From: Chloroflexota bacterium
GTDB taxonomy: Bacteria > Chloroflexota > Anaerolineae > Aggregatilineales > UBA2796
Direction of reading: 5' to 3'
Length of the DNA stretch: 57,902 nucleotides
Assembly (NCBI GenBank): GCA_021325095.1
Contig: JAJPHV010000086.1
Coordinates: 1 to 57,902 of the forward strand
Part shown: one piece after another, positions 18,216 through 26,972 of the stretch
Numbering within the stretch: position 1 is the first letter of the stretch
Layout of the letters: the number at the start of each line of letters is the position of its first letter
Notes under the pieces: generated by a model
The model's input: only the letters and a program-made list of their open reading frames with translations
What the model was told of the DNA's origin: nothing
Database searches by the model: none
Program-made: the position numbers and the translations under genes

Positions 18216-18980
18216 TTACAGGCCGCTGTTTGTCCACAGTGCAGCCGTCCCTGCTGCCTGGAAAGGATAGGCCGGTATGGGCTGCGCTTTCTGTGAGATC
18301 ACCCGGCACAAGGCCTTTGAGAGCGCGATCTGCTCATTCAAGGCTTCCAGATAGGACCTGTACAAACCCGGTGAAAGCTGCCGCAAGAGGCGGATCAGCC
18401 CCGGCATTTCCATGACCATGTGCGCAGGCACACAGCCTTGCAGTTCGCTCTGCGGCATGACGGCTTCCAACCGTAAATCGAGCGGCAAAGCGTGGAAGCC
18501 CGTGATCACGCCTCTACACTGATCTGAATGGCACAGGCAGCCGTTCATCCTCCACGGCCCACCAGTCGGGTCGCCATCGTAACTGGCCGTGAAAAGGGCA
18601 TAGTCCATCGTGATCTGTTCGCCGCGTGCAATACGCTGGTAAGCCACAACTGGCATCTGGCCGTGGATGGTCTGGCCCCAGTTAACAAAACCGCTGTTGG
18701 CCGCGCACGAATGATTGATGTACCAGAAGGGGTGCGTTGGCGATGCGCACCATGCATAGCCCGGCACAACGGTGAAACTCCTATCGAAATACACGCCAAA
18801 ACTGTTTGCCCAGGGGATAATTTCGCAGTCGGCGAATCCGTCCAGGCTCAACTGGCATAGACAGTCGCCTGGCGCGAAGTCGACCTCGGCAAACAGGCCC
18901 CACCCGATTCTGCCGATGTACTTTGCCACGACGCCCGGCTGACTGAAGGACAGGCTCTGGTCAGGGTTGAGCGCCAGCAT
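18216..18980 (-). CDS. SET-domain protein
   Basis: The 254-residue protein has the SET-fold signatures: GWGLFA near residue 27, the pseudoknot motif INHSC (88-92), the catalytic Tyr region ITMDYA with Y127, and a post-SET-like cysteine cluster C148, C150 and C155. Bacterial SET proteins are thought to derive from eukaryotes and can methylate lysines of DNA-binding or ribosomal proteins; the substrate here is unknown. It is isolated, ending near a family A repeat and starting at a 315-bp gap. The C-terminal 90 residues are helical and not recognised. Confidence 0.82.
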   Translation of the reverse strand: MLALNPDQSLSFSQPGVVAKYIGRIGWGLFAEVDFAPGDCLCQLSLDGFADCEIIPWANSFGVYFDRSFTVVPGYAWCASPTHPFWYINHSCAANSGFVNWGQTIHGQMPVVAYQRIARGEQITMDYALFTASYDGDPTGGPWRMNGCLCHSDQCRGVITGFHALPLDLRLEAVMPQSELQGCVPAHMVMEMPGLIRLLRQLSPGLYRSYLEALNEQIALSKALCRVISQKAQPIPAYPFQAAGTAALWTNSGL

Positions 18981-19295
18981 ATCGCATCAAAATCCTCTCG
19001 CACACCACTCATGCCCCTGATCGATTGAGGAACAGGGAATATGCGGCAGACTGCATTTCTAGATTGGGGATGAGTAAGTTGGGTATAAATGTCTTACATT
19101 GCGGATACTACAATGAGACATACCAAAAGTAAAGTCGTAGTATGGTTTCGTCGCAGCGCTGCCTTGTCACAATCCTGTGACTTGCCAGCCGATCACAAGG
19201 TGGGGATAGTTTTGGACGCTTACTCGCTTGCTCCGCGGCAACGTGGTATGATGACGCGCATGATTTCGTCGCATTCAGGAGACAGAACCTAATTT
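18981..19295. promoter_or_regulatory. Intergenic region with a perfect GTCACA/TGTGAC palindrome
   Basis: This 315-bp gap separates the divergent SET gene and a secreted-protein gene. No gene is convincing in it. It holds an exact inverted repeat, GTCACA at 19166-19171 and TGTGAC at 19176-19181 with a 4-base centre, which could bind a dimeric regulator. The half-sites face opposite to the CRP consensus. A GGAGAC ribosome site for the gene at 19296 lies near its end. No -35/-10 pair could be assigned. Confidence 0.4.
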
Positions 19296-20888
19296 ATGCA
19301 GGTTCGTGCGCTACTGCTGGCACTGCTGCTCCTTGCGATTGTGCTTCCGCTGCCGACACATGGTGACATGGGCGATTGCAGTGGCGCGCCGCCTATCCGC
19401 CTGGCGATAGGCGTCACAGCCCGAACAGTTCTCCCGAACGGTACACCTTTATATGCGAATCCCGGCGAGCGCTTCCGGCGCACGGCGACGCTGCGTAGCG
19501 GTACAGTGCTGTACATTGTGGGCGGGCCGACCTGTTCGGACTCGATGCAGTGGTGGCAAATCCTGGGTGTAGACGGTTTGCGTGGCTGGCTGCCCGAAGG
19601 CGACACCACTGTATATCGCCTCGAACCCTGGCCGGTTTCGATAGACATAGTGAAGCGCTCACCGGATGCCATTCACGTCATCCGCGTGAAGGCCGAAGAC
19701 GGCTCCGGGCGGACTGTAACGTCCATCCCGATCCAACCTGTGTCGGGCAGCGTCCGCAACGTCTTTCCACCTTCCGAATGGGGGCCGCTGGAAGCGGCCT
19801 TTAACACCGCACTGGCTCAGTGTCCACTCATACTGAAACGATCCGACCCTATATATGCTAGTGCGCAGCGCATTGACGACGTATCCGCCGACAGCGGGGC
19901 AATGGACGTTTATCCGTCGCCGGACGGGATGCAGGTGCTCGCCGTGCGTCATCTGTGGCGCAGCCTGGCGGCCTGCACCTCCGAAGCCCTGCCAGTCTAT
20001 GGCATAGATCGCTTGAGCCTGATTACAGCCCACGCCGAGAGCACGCTGTTCGATGTCCCGGCCAATGCGTCCAGCCCGCCTTACCAGGATCGCTTCCCAT
20101 ACCAGAAACAGGAAACGGCCCAAACCGCGCGCAGCCGCATCGAGGGTGTGTGGTGGTCACCCGACGGCCAGCGTGTCTTGCTGTCCATACGGTACGCCGA
20201 TTTCAACGACCCCACGGCGCCTGTGTTTACCTACAAGGTAGCCGTCTACGACCTGCGCCGCGGGACGTTGACCGACCTGGGCGATGGGCGTGCACCTGCC
20301 TGGAACGCCACCGGCGAGCGCGTGCAGTGGTTCCGCCTGATCGCGCTTCGGCCCGGCGCGCCGCCCGACGAAATCCTTTACACGGCTAACCCGGACGGCT
20401 CTGACCTGCGTGACGTTCCTCTGCCTGCCGGGATCAGCTTCATCCCCTATGAAAGCGATGGTCAGCCGTTCGTGACCTGGGACGCACCTGGCGAGCGAGT
20501 CATGGGCTGTGTGCAGGACAATGGCGGAGTCTGTACGGCTGTCGCCAGTTTCGATCTGGTGGAGCGCCAGCTTTCCCCGCTCCTGCCGGTTGATCCCTTG
20601 CTTCAAATCAAAGGTTATCGCCGTGTCATCTGGATCAACAGCGGCGCGCTGCTCTGGCTCCCCGCCGATCCGAATTCAGCCACCCTGTACGTTCAGGACG
20701 TGGCAAAAGGCCGCATCACGCCCATTCACCTGAAGCCTGCCGCAAGCAGCCGGCTGGCCGTCCTGGATGCCGTGCCTTTTGCCGACGGTAAATCGATCCT
20801 GGTCACGCTGCGGGACGGTACTGACGCGCTACATTACGTGATCGTCAACGCCGAGACCGGGCAAATCATCCCCGTCAGCGGGCTGTAG
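19296..20888 (+). CDS. Secreted SH3-like/WD40-like beta-propeller protein
   Basis: The 530-residue product has a signal peptide (hydrophobic core about residues 4-17, then LPTHGD). A bacterial SH3-like domain covers about 30-115 (LYANPGERFRRTATLRSGTVLYIVGGP...WLPEGDTTVYRLEP). The rest contains TolB/WD40-like propeller blades of the type GVWWSPDGQRVLLSIRY and WTDSG-like repeats. Such proteins are common on Chloroflexota cell surfaces and probably bind wall or polymer ligands. No enzymatic motif was seen. It converges with the acyl-CoA dehydrogenase gene, 42 bp away. Confidence 0.75.
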   Translation: MQVRALLLALLLLAIVLPLPTHGDMGDCSGAPPIRLAIGVTARTVLPNGTPLYANPGERFRRTATLRSGTVLYIVGGPTCSDSMQWWQILGVDGLRGWLPEGDTTVYRLEPWPVSIDIVKRSPDAIHVIRVKAEDGSGRTVTSIPIQPVSGSVRNVFPPSEWGPLEAAFNTALAQCPLILKRSDPIYASAQRIDDVSADSGAMDVYPSPDGMQVLAVRHLWRSLAACTSEALPVYGIDRLSLITAHAESTLFDVPANASSPPYQDRFPYQKQETAQTARSRIEGVWWSPDGQRVLLSIRYADFNDPTAPVFTYKVAVYDLRRGTLTDLGDGRAPAWNATGERVQWFRLIALRPGAPPDEILYTANPDGSDLRDVPLPAGISFIPYESDGQPFVTWDAPGERVMGCVQDNGGVCTAVASFDLVERQLSPLLPVDPLLQIKGYRRVIWINSGALLWLPADPNSATLYVQDVAKGRITPIHLKPAASSRLAVLDAVPFADGKSILVTLRDGTDALHYVIVNAETGQIIPVSGL

Positions 20889-20930
20889 GCGCTGCCATAG
20901 CGGGTGTCGGCTTCCGGCGCCTGGCTTCAA

Positions 20931-22121
20931 CTACCGCAATCCCAACTCGTTTCGGGCAATGACCATGCGCTGAATCTCGCTTGTTCCCTCGTATATTTCG
21001 GTAATCTTGGCGTCGCGGAAGTAGCGCTCAATAGGCATTTCCTTGCTATAGCCCATTCCCCCGTGAATCTGTACCGCCGCGTGCGCGCAGAACATGGCCG
21101 TTTCGCTGGCAAAGAGCTTCGCCATGCTGGCCTCGGTGGTGTAACGAGCATCGGTGGTTTTGGCCCGTTCCTTCGCCAGCGCTGCATTGTAGATCAGCAG
21201 GCGCGACGCCTCGATGCGCGTTTTCATATCGGCGATCTTGGCCTGGATCATCTGGAACGTGCCAATGGGCGCGCCGAATGCCTCGCGCGTCCGGGCATAA
21301 CTCACCGAAGCTTCGTAGGCCGCCTCCGCGATGCCAAGCGCCTGGGCCGCGATCCCGATCCGCCCGGCGTCAAGCACCGTCATGGCGATCTTGAAGCCCT
21401 GACCCGGCTTGCCGAGCATATTTTCCACCGGACAGCGGTAATCCTCGAAGATCAATTCGCTGGTGGCGCTGGCCCGGATGCCGAGCTTTGGCTCGACCTT
21501 GCCGGGCGTGAATCCGGGCTTGTCGGTTTCGATGATGAAGGCCGAGATGCCGTGATGTTTCTTCTCCGGCTCGGTCATCGTGAACAGCACAATGATGTCG
21601 GCCACCGGGCCGGACGTGACCCAGCTTTTGCGCCCGTTGATGACGTAAGACTTGCCATCCTCGCTCAACACGGCGCGGCTGCGCATACTCCCGGCGTCGC
21701 TGCCGCTCATAGGCTCGGTCAGGCTGTACGCGCCGATCTTCTCACCGCTGGCGATAGCGCGCAGGTATTTCTCTTTTTGTTCTTCCGTCCCAAATTTCAG
21801 CAGACCATGACAGACCAGACTGTTGTTCACGCTGACGATGGTGCTGGTGGCGGCGTCCGCTTTGGCGATCTCCTCCATCGTCAGGACGTAGGCCAGGGTG
21901 TCCATGCCCGCGCCGCCGTACTGTTCGGGCACTTCGATGCCCATCAGGCCCATCGTGCCCATCTTCTTGACAATCTCATAGGGAAATTCGCCTGTCTCGT
22001 CGAAATGCGCGGCAACAGGCACGATCTCCTTCCGCGCAAAGTCGCGCACGGCCCGGCGCAGTTCCTCATGTTCCGCTGAAAGGTCGAGACTCATCGATCC
22101 CAGGCCCGTTTGTGTTGCCAT
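20931..22121 (-). CDS. Acyl-CoA dehydrogenase (short-chain type)
   Basis: The 396-residue flavoenzyme catalyses alpha-beta dehydrogenation of acyl-CoA. It shows the family sequences AYSLTEPMSGSDAGS (FAD and substrate binding), FTPGKVEPKLGIRASATSEL and the C-terminal YEGTSEIQ with catalytic base E378, the position used in short- and medium-chain enzymes. Length is normal. Thiolase and 3-hydroxyacyl-CoA dehydrogenase genes lie 3-5 kb away, so the window carries most of a beta-oxidation or butyryl-CoA pathway, although not as one operon. Electron transfer flavoprotein genes are not in the window. Confidence 0.93.
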   Translation of the reverse strand: MATQTGLGSMSLDLSAEHEELRRAVRDFARKEIVPVAAHFDETGEFPYEIVKKMGTMGLMGIEVPEQYGGAGMDTLAYVLTMEEIAKADAATSTIVSVNNSLVCHGLLKFGTEEQKEKYLRAIASGEKIGAYSLTEPMSGSDAGSMRSRAVLSEDGKSYVINGRKSWVTSGPVADIIVLFTMTEPEKKHHGISAFIIETDKPGFTPGKVEPKLGIRASATSELIFEDYRCPVENMLGKPGQGFKIAMTVLDAGRIGIAAQALGIAEAAYEASVSYARTREAFGAPIGTFQMIQAKIADMKTRIEASRLLIYNAALAKERAKTTDARYTTEASMAKLFASETAMFCAHAAVQIHGGMGYSKEMPIERYFRDAKITEIYEGTSEIQRMVIARNELGLR

Positions 22122-22180
22122 CCAACCCCTCCATTCTCCACAAGCCGACCCATCACATTATAGCCTCTTGCGAAGCAGAA

Positions 22181-22217
22181 CCTCACCCCCGGCCCCTCAA
22201 CCGCAAGCGGAGAGGGA
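22181..22217. repeat. Family A repeat, degenerate unit
   Basis: This copy begins CCTCACCCCCGGCCCCTC and ends near CGGAGAGGGA, with a GCAAGC centre. It sits in the 295-bp divergent gap between the acyl-CoA dehydrogenase and the beta-helix protein. A TATAAT at 22287-22292 in the same gap could be a -10 box for the latter, but no -35 matches. Confidence 0.65.
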
Positions 22218-22416
22218 ACTAAGCCCGGCATGTGATGAAGGGAGAGGCAGTCTCACGGCCTCAACAGCACGATTCGCGCAATTACGTATAATGAGATCAG
22301 GTACTCGTGATCGCCTGACATGGCCGCATCCCCCAATCTCCTGGCGACCCACTGTATGGCGCTAACCGCACTGTAGCACGCCATCAAAATCTGTCTTTCC
22401 ACTGCATGGAGGCACG

Positions 22417-23802
22417 ATGCGACTCAAACGTCTTGTTCTGGTTAGTGTGGCGGGATTCATCTTTTTCGTGGCGTTGCGGTTGGTAACGGTCTCGCAGGCA
22501 GCGGGAACCGTCGGCACGGGCACGCCGGAGAGCTGCAACGAAGCCGCGCTGGATGCGGCGCTGGTGGGCGGCGGGGCGATCACGTTCAACTGTGGCAAAA
22601 GTCCGGTAGTCATCACCCTTGCCAACGAAAAGACCATTGCCGACAACGTGTCCATCGATGGCAACGGGCTGATCACCCTGAGCGGCAGGAACGTGTCGCG
22701 TATCTTTCACGTCAATCCGGGAGGAACACTGGAACTGCATAAGCTGATTCTCTCGCACGGCGCGGCCAACGACACGTCCGAGACTGCCCACGACGGGATC
22801 GGCGGCGCTATCCTGAACGACGGTGGCACGGTCTCGCTCTTCGACACCATGATCCGATCCGGGCGGGCCGATCACAGCGGCGGCGGCATCTACAACAGGG
22901 GCGGCACGCTGACGCTGGTCAGGACGACGATTGCCGATAACTACGTCAGCGACAACGGATCGGGCCTGCTCAACGAAAACGGCACGGTGATCATCGCCAA
23001 CAGCACGTTCTCCGCCAACTTTGCCGGGAAGAACGGCGGCGGCCTGTTCAACTTCGCGGGCACGATCACCATCATCAACAGCACGTTCTACAATAACAGC
23101 GCGGGCTTCAACGGCAGCGGCATTCTGAACAACGCCGAGGGCACGGTTGCCATCAAGAACTCGATCATCGCCAACGCGCCCTCCGGCGATACGCCGCTGA
23201 CCGGCAACTGCGGCGGCAAAGTGGTGGATGGCAACAAGAACATCCAGTTCCCCGACGATAGCTGTGGTAAATCCATCCCCGTCGCCGATCCGCAGCTTGG
23301 CACGCTGGCCGACAACGGCGGTTTTGTGCTGACGCACGCGCTCAAGCCGAGCAGCCCGGCAGTCAACAAAGCCGACAACACGGTTTGCCAGGCCGACCCG
23401 ATCAACAAGGTGGACGAGCGCGGTGTTGCCCGCCTGGTCAGCGGTGCCTGCGACGTGGGCGCGTTCGAGTACGATCCGAAGAATCCGGGCAAAGGCTTTG
23501 AAGGCGACTGCCAGTGCAGCAATCCCACGCCAGCGCCGAAGCCGACCACTGCGCTCCGCAGGCCGACGGTGACGGTCACGAAGAGTGCCTGCCAGCCGAC
23601 GCAGCCCGGCCTGCCGTGTAATTGCAACGGTTTCTGCGATCCGGGCGAAAGTTACTATACCTGCCCGCAGGACTGCCCGTTCGCACCTGTGAATCCTGGG
23701 GGCGGGCCTTGCGTAGGCCAGGGCCAGAAATGCGGAGGGCCGGGCGGAGCATCGTGTTGCCCTGGTCTGACCTGCGTGCCCGGAGTTGGACTCTGTCGAT
23801 AG
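22417..23802 (+). CDS. Secreted right-handed beta-helix protein with cysteine-rich tail
   Basis: The 461-residue protein has a signal peptide (about residues 8-28, ending VSQAAG). A parallel beta-helix covers residues about 30-340, seen as repeated GGxIxNxGG and INSTF units (for example SGGGIYNRGGTLTLVRTTIA). The later VNKADNTVCQADP...ACDVGAFEY is the closing motif of many choice-of-anchor-Q proteins. The last 70 residues are unusual: a Pro/Thr linker and then at least ten cysteines in a knottin- or granulin-like pattern (LPCNCNGFCDPGESYYTC, then CGGPGGASCCPGLTC). It is probably an extracellular adhesin or polysaccharide-binding protein. Confidence 0.8.
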   Translation: MRLKRLVLVSVAGFIFFVALRLVTVSQAAGTVGTGTPESCNEAALDAALVGGGAITFNCGKSPVVITLANEKTIADNVSIDGNGLITLSGRNVSRIFHVNPGGTLELHKLILSHGAANDTSETAHDGIGGAILNDGGTVSLFDTMIRSGRADHSGGGIYNRGGTLTLVRTTIADNYVSDNGSGLLNENGTVIIANSTFSANFAGKNGGGLFNFAGTITIINSTFYNNSAGFNGSGILNNAEGTVAIKNSIIANAPSGDTPLTGNCGGKVVDGNKNIQFPDDSCGKSIPVADPQLGTLADNGGFVLTHALKPSSPAVNKADNTVCQADPINKVDERGVARLVSGACDVGAFEYDPKNPGKGFEGDCQCSNPTPAPKPTTALRRPTVTVTKSACQPTQPGLPCNCNGFCDPGESYYTCPQDCPFAPVNPGGGPCVGQGQKCGGPGGASCCPGLTCVPGVGLCR

Positions 23803-23863
23803 CCTGTTGGCCGACCTTACCCTGGCCCCACTCCACCTCACTGAACAGTCGGGTTGCGGCGGG

Positions 23864-24277
23864 TTACATCTCAGCGAGCCACGCTCGCAGCCGCTCCTCA
23901 ATCGAATCGCGCACCTGGCGGAACGCCTGCAAGCGTTCCGCCTCGCTGCCTGTCACGGCTGCCGGGTCGGGAAAACTCCAATGGATGCGGTGCGCCTTGC
24001 CGGGGAAGATCGGGCAGACCTCCGCCGCCTGGTCGCAGACCGTGATGACCTCGTCGAAGGGTTGTTGCAGAAACTCGTTCAGGTGCTTTGAGCGCTGGTG
24101 GCTGATGTCGATGCCGCGCTCGGCCATGACCTGAATCGCCAGCGGATTGACCGTCGACGGCTTTGAACCGGCGCTGAACACGTCCATCCGCTCGCCCGCC
24201 AGCTGGCGCAGCAGCCCTTCGGCCATCTGGGAGCGCGCCGAGTTGCCGGTGCACAGAATCAAGACCTGCTTCTTCAT
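23864..24277 (-). CDS. arsC: Thioredoxin-coupled arsenate reductase (low-Mr phosphatase fold)
   Basis: The 137-residue protein has the phosphatase loop CTGNSARS with C9 and R15, the redox pair C81 and C88 (VCDQAAEVCP) and the general-acid region SFPDPA with D104. This set fits the pI258-type arsenate reductase, which reduces arsenate to arsenite via C9, C81 and C88 and is recycled by thioredoxin. No arsenite exporter or ArsR gene is adjacent, so a general protein tyrosine phosphatase role cannot be ruled out. It starts 8 bp after the lipoprotein gene. Confidence 0.85.
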   Translation of the reverse strand: MKKQVLILCTGNSARSQMAEGLLRQLAGERMDVFSAGSKPSTVNPLAIQVMAERGIDISHQRSKHLNEFLQQPFDEVITVCDQAAEVCPIFPGKAHRIHWSFPDPAAVTGSEAERLQAFRQVRDSIEERLRAWLAEM

Positions 24278-24285
24278 GTCCTCTC

Positions 24286-24990
24286 CTATGGCTGTATGGC
24301 GACGGTTAGCGTAATGCCGTCGGTTTGAACGCTTACGTCGTTGTAGGCCATTGCGCGCGGCAAACCCGCCGCCTGGATCACGAGATCGCTCAACGTTTGC
24401 TGCAAAAGGGCCTGCGCGGGTTTGACCTGCCGCGTGCTGACGCCCGCGTCCAGCGGGGCCAGGTGGGTGGGGCGCAGTTCCAGCGTCCCCGCGTAGATAG
24501 CCGGGGTCACGGTCAGCGTCATGGGCTGCGGCAGGGCATCATCCGGCAGGCCAGATGGGATAATGAGCAGCAGCAAATCCAGCGAACCCTGGGTCAGCAT
24601 GGCACGTGGCGCAGCCGTGTACTTGTCCAGCGGGGCGGCGTCGAAATGGCGGGCCAGCGCCGCGTTAAGCTGCGCCTCGGTCACTTTCAGATGAATCAGG
24701 CCGCGCCCGTTGCGGGTCACGATCAGCGGTGCTTCGGCGATAGGGTCGTGGGTGGCGGTGGCCGGGGGCAGTGTATCCGTCGGCAGGAGCGTGACGGTGG
24801 GCGGCAGCGGTTTAGTCGGGGCGGGCGTCCAGGTGGGCGGCAGCGTAGGGAGCGTGACCGTCCTGTCCGGCGTTGGCGTCGGCGCGGGAGTCACGGTGTC
24901 GGTGGGCAGCCGGGCGACGGTTGGCTCGATGGGCGGGACGCTCAGGCAGCCTGCTGACAGCATCAGGAGAAGGGAAAATAGGAACCTCAC
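24286..24990 (-). CDS. Lipoprotein with Pro/Thr-rich linker
   Basis: The product is about 234 residues. It begins VRFLFSLLLMLSAGC, a signal peptide with lipobox LSAGC, and continues with a 70-residue Pro/Thr-rich linker and a soluble C-terminal domain I do not recognise. The start is GTG 24990, which lies inside the left arm of a family A repeat: the repeat edge GGGGGGTGAGG supplies both the G-rich ribosome-binding stretch and the GTG. Further upstream codons are open but encode the repeat itself. It is followed by arsC at 8 bp. Function unknown. Confidence 0.7.
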   Translation of the reverse strand: MRFLFSLLLMLSAGCLSVPPIEPTVARLPTDTVTPAPTPTPDRTVTLPTLPPTWTPAPTKPLPPTVTLLPTDTLPPATATHDPIAEAPLIVTRNGRGLIHLKVTEAQLNAALARHFDAAPLDKYTAAPRAMLTQGSLDLLLLIIPSGLPDDALPQPMTLTVTPAIYAGTLELRPTHLAPLDAGVSTRQVKPAQALLQQTLSDLVIQAAGLPRAMAYNDVSVQTDGITLTVAIQP

Positions 24991-25091
24991 CCCCCAACCT
25001 CCTCTCCGCTTCGCAGAGAGGGGGAGAATACAATTGCAAGAGTGCAGTTTTCCCCCTCTCCACAGGGTGGAGAGGGGGCCAGGGGGTGAGG
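24985..25091. repeat. Family A inverted-repeat element (two arms)
   Basis: The left arm 24985-25024 and the right arm 25052-25091 are imperfect reverse complements, each with an internal CCTCTCC/GGAGAGG-type hairpin. They enclose only 27 bp. The left arm contains the GTG start of the lipoprotein gene, and the right arm ends 10 bp before the thiolase stop codon. Confidence 0.85.
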
Positions 25092-25101
25092 TCAGCGACA
25101 T

Positions 25102-26322
25102 CTACTCGATCTCGACGGCCATAGCGACGGCCTCGGCCCCGCCCAGGCACAGTGACGCCAGGCCGCGTTTCAGCCCGCGATCCTTGAGCGCGTGGATCAG
25201 CGTGATCAGCACGCGCGCGCCGCTGGCCCCGACAGGATGGCCCAGCGCAATCGCGCCGCCATTGACGTTCAGCTTGTCCAGCGGCAGCGGAAAGCCTTCG
25301 CGCTCAAGCCCGCGCAGATCGCCCAATACCTGCGCCGCAAACGCCTCGTTGATCTCGAACAGATCAACGTCGCCCATCGACCAGCCCGCCCGATCCAGCA
25401 CCACCGGGATAGCTTTGACCGGGGCGTAAAACAACCACTGCGGGTGGACGGCGGCCTGCCCATAGCTCACCACCTTCGCCAGCGGAGTCAGGCTGTGCTG
25501 CTCGGCATAGTCGCGCCGGGCGACGACCACTGCCGCTGCGCCGTCGTTCAGGCCGGGCGCGTTGCCCGCCGTCACGCGGCCCTCCGCCTCAAAAGCTGGC
25601 TTCAGGGCCGCCAGCGCTGCCAGCGACGTATCGCGGCGGATCGGCTCGTCCTGGTCGATGATGGTTTCGCCCTTCTTCGTTTTGACAGTTACGGGCACGA
25701 TCTCGGCCTTGAACTTGCCGGAGTCGGTGGCCGCTGCCGCCCGCTGGTGGCTGCGCAGGGCGAATTCGTCCATCTCCTCGCGCGAGACTTCCATCTGGTT
25801 GGCGATGAACTCCGCCGCGTTGCCCATCATCCAGTTTTGCAGCGAGCACCACAGGCCATCGTGGATCAGGCTGTCACGCAGTTCGACATTGCCGTAGCGC
25901 GCGCCCGTTCGAGTCGTCAGGTCCAGGTAGGGCGCATTGCTCATGCTCTCCATGCCACCCGCCACGTATAGCGCGCCATCTCCGGCCTTGATGCTGCTTG
26001 CCGCCAGCATGATCGCTTTCAGCCCGCTGCCGCACGCCTTGTTGATCGCCAGCCCGCCGACCTTATCGGGGTAGCCTGCACCGATCCAGACCTGACGAGC
26101 CGTCGCCTGCCCTGAGCCTGCCGGGACGACCTGGCCCAGGATCACCTCATCCACGTCGCCCGGCGCGATCCCGCTGCGCTCAACGGCAGCGCGGACGGCC
26201 ACCGTGCCAAGCTGGACGGCGTTCAGCGGTTGAAGCTGCCCCAAGAATTTGCCCTGTGGCGTGCGCGCCGCCCCCACGATCAGCACATCGTCGGCGCGTT
26301 TGCCGTTCACTCGCTCTGGCAT
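25102..26322 (-). CDS. Acetyl-CoA acetyltransferase (thiolase)
   Basis: The 406-residue enzyme condenses two acetyl-CoA or cleaves 3-ketoacyl-CoA. The nucleophile is C97 in NKACGSG, the catalytic histidine lies in NGGAIALGHPVGASGA, and the second cysteine is C392 in CLGGAEA, where most thiolases have CIGGGQG. ATG 26322 with AGAGGT is preferred over the longer in-frame start at 26355. The HIT gene ends 5 bp upstream, so they are cotranscribed. With the 3-hydroxyacyl-CoA dehydrogenase starting nearby it fits a butyryl-CoA or polyhydroxyalkanoate route. Confidence 0.94.
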   Translation of the reverse strand: MPERVNGKRADDVLIVGAARTPQGKFLGQLQPLNAVQLGTVAVRAAVERSGIAPGDVDEVILGQVVPAGSGQATARQVWIGAGYPDKVGGLAINKACGSGLKAIMLAASSIKAGDGALYVAGGMESMSNAPYLDLTTRTGARYGNVELRDSLIHDGLWCSLQNWMMGNAAEFIANQMEVSREEMDEFALRSHQRAAAATDSGKFKAEIVPVTVKTKKGETIIDQDEPIRRDTSLAALAALKPAFEAEGRVTAGNAPGLNDGAAAVVVARRDYAEQHSLTPLAKVVSYGQAAVHPQWLFYAPVKAIPVVLDRAGWSMGDVDLFEINEAFAAQVLGDLRGLEREGFPLPLDKLNVNGGAIALGHPVGASGARVLITLIHALKDRGLKRGLASLCLGGAEAVAMAVEIE

Positions 26323-26327
26323 CGTTC

Positions 26328-26837
26328 TTACCTCTTCGCCTGCTGATCCGGCCACGCCTCGCGGAGTTTACGCCAGGTGTCGTCGAGCAGATCGGGGATG
26401 ACGCGCGTCTCGGCCAGCACGGTCATGTAGTTGGTATCGCCCGCCCAGCGCGGCACAACGTGCAGGTGAAAATGGCCCGCGATGCCTGCGCCCGCCGCTG
26501 CGCCCAGGTTCCCCCCGATATTGAAGGCTTGCGGGTTGTAGACTGTGCGCAGCGCGGCCAGCGCCCGGTTCATCGTCACCATCAGGTCGGTCAGCGCTTC
26601 GACGGGCAAGTCCTCGGGCGAAGCGACGTGAGCATTGGGCACAATCATCAGGTGGCCGTTGTTGTACGGATACAGGTTGAGCGTGACAAAGACGAACTGG
26701 GAACGGGCGACAATATGTTCGGCGCGCTCGTCCACGCCGTTGGGGGAAACCTTTGCACAGAAAATGCAATCCACAGTGGGCTTCTTATCTTCCCCGCGCA
26801 GGTAGTTCATGCGCCAGGGCGTGTACAGATGGTCCAT
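26328..26837 (-). CDS. HIT-family nucleotide hydrolase/transferase
   Basis: The 169-residue protein has the histidine triad HFHLH (H122, H124, H126) and a CxxC (CIFC) near the N-terminus, as in AP4A phosphorylase/hydrolase-like HIT proteins with a zinc ribbon. NNGHLMIVPNAHV is the matching nucleotide-binding strand. It probably cleaves dinucleoside polyphosphates or adenylated compounds. It lies 5 bp before the thiolase gene on the same strand and is divergent from the 3-hydroxyacyl-CoA dehydrogenase. Confidence 0.92.
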   Translation of the reverse strand: MDHLYTPWRMNYLRGEDKKPTVDCIFCAKVSPNGVDERAEHIVARSQFVFVTLNLYPYNNGHLMIVPNAHVASPEDLPVEALTDLMVTMNRALAALRTVYNPQAFNIGGNLGAAAGAGIAGHFHLHVVPRWAGDTNYMTVLAETRVIPDLLDDTWRKLREAWPDQQAKR

Positions 26838-26972
26838 CGGGCGATATGCCTTGATCGTGGCCGGGCAATATGGCGATTGTAGCGCCTGGGGCGGGGATTT
26901 TCAAAACACGGGCGAGGCCAGGAGGCGTTATAATCCCGGCCCGGACAGGCCGTACCGAAAGGATTGTGGACG

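Noticed and set aside
19166..19181. CRP binding site
   Set aside because: Half-sites read GTCACA then TGTGAC, the reverse order of TGTGA-N6-TCACA, so it is kept only as an unassigned palindrome.
20889..20930. AGGCGC/GCGCCT as a terminator between convergent genes
   Set aside because: The stem is short with a long loop and there is no T-run on either strand.
20904..22079. A 391-codon open frame antisense to the acyl-CoA dehydrogenase
   Set aside because: The acyl-CoA dehydrogenase on the other strand is fully conserved to its catalytic Glu; this frame is His- and Arg-rich noise.
22384..23901. A 505-codon open frame on the minus strand opposite the beta-helix protein
   Set aside because: It mirrors the plus-strand gene; the plus frame has a signal peptide and a clear beta-helix repeat, while the minus frame has Arg-rich composition without any domain. 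It is an effect of high GC.
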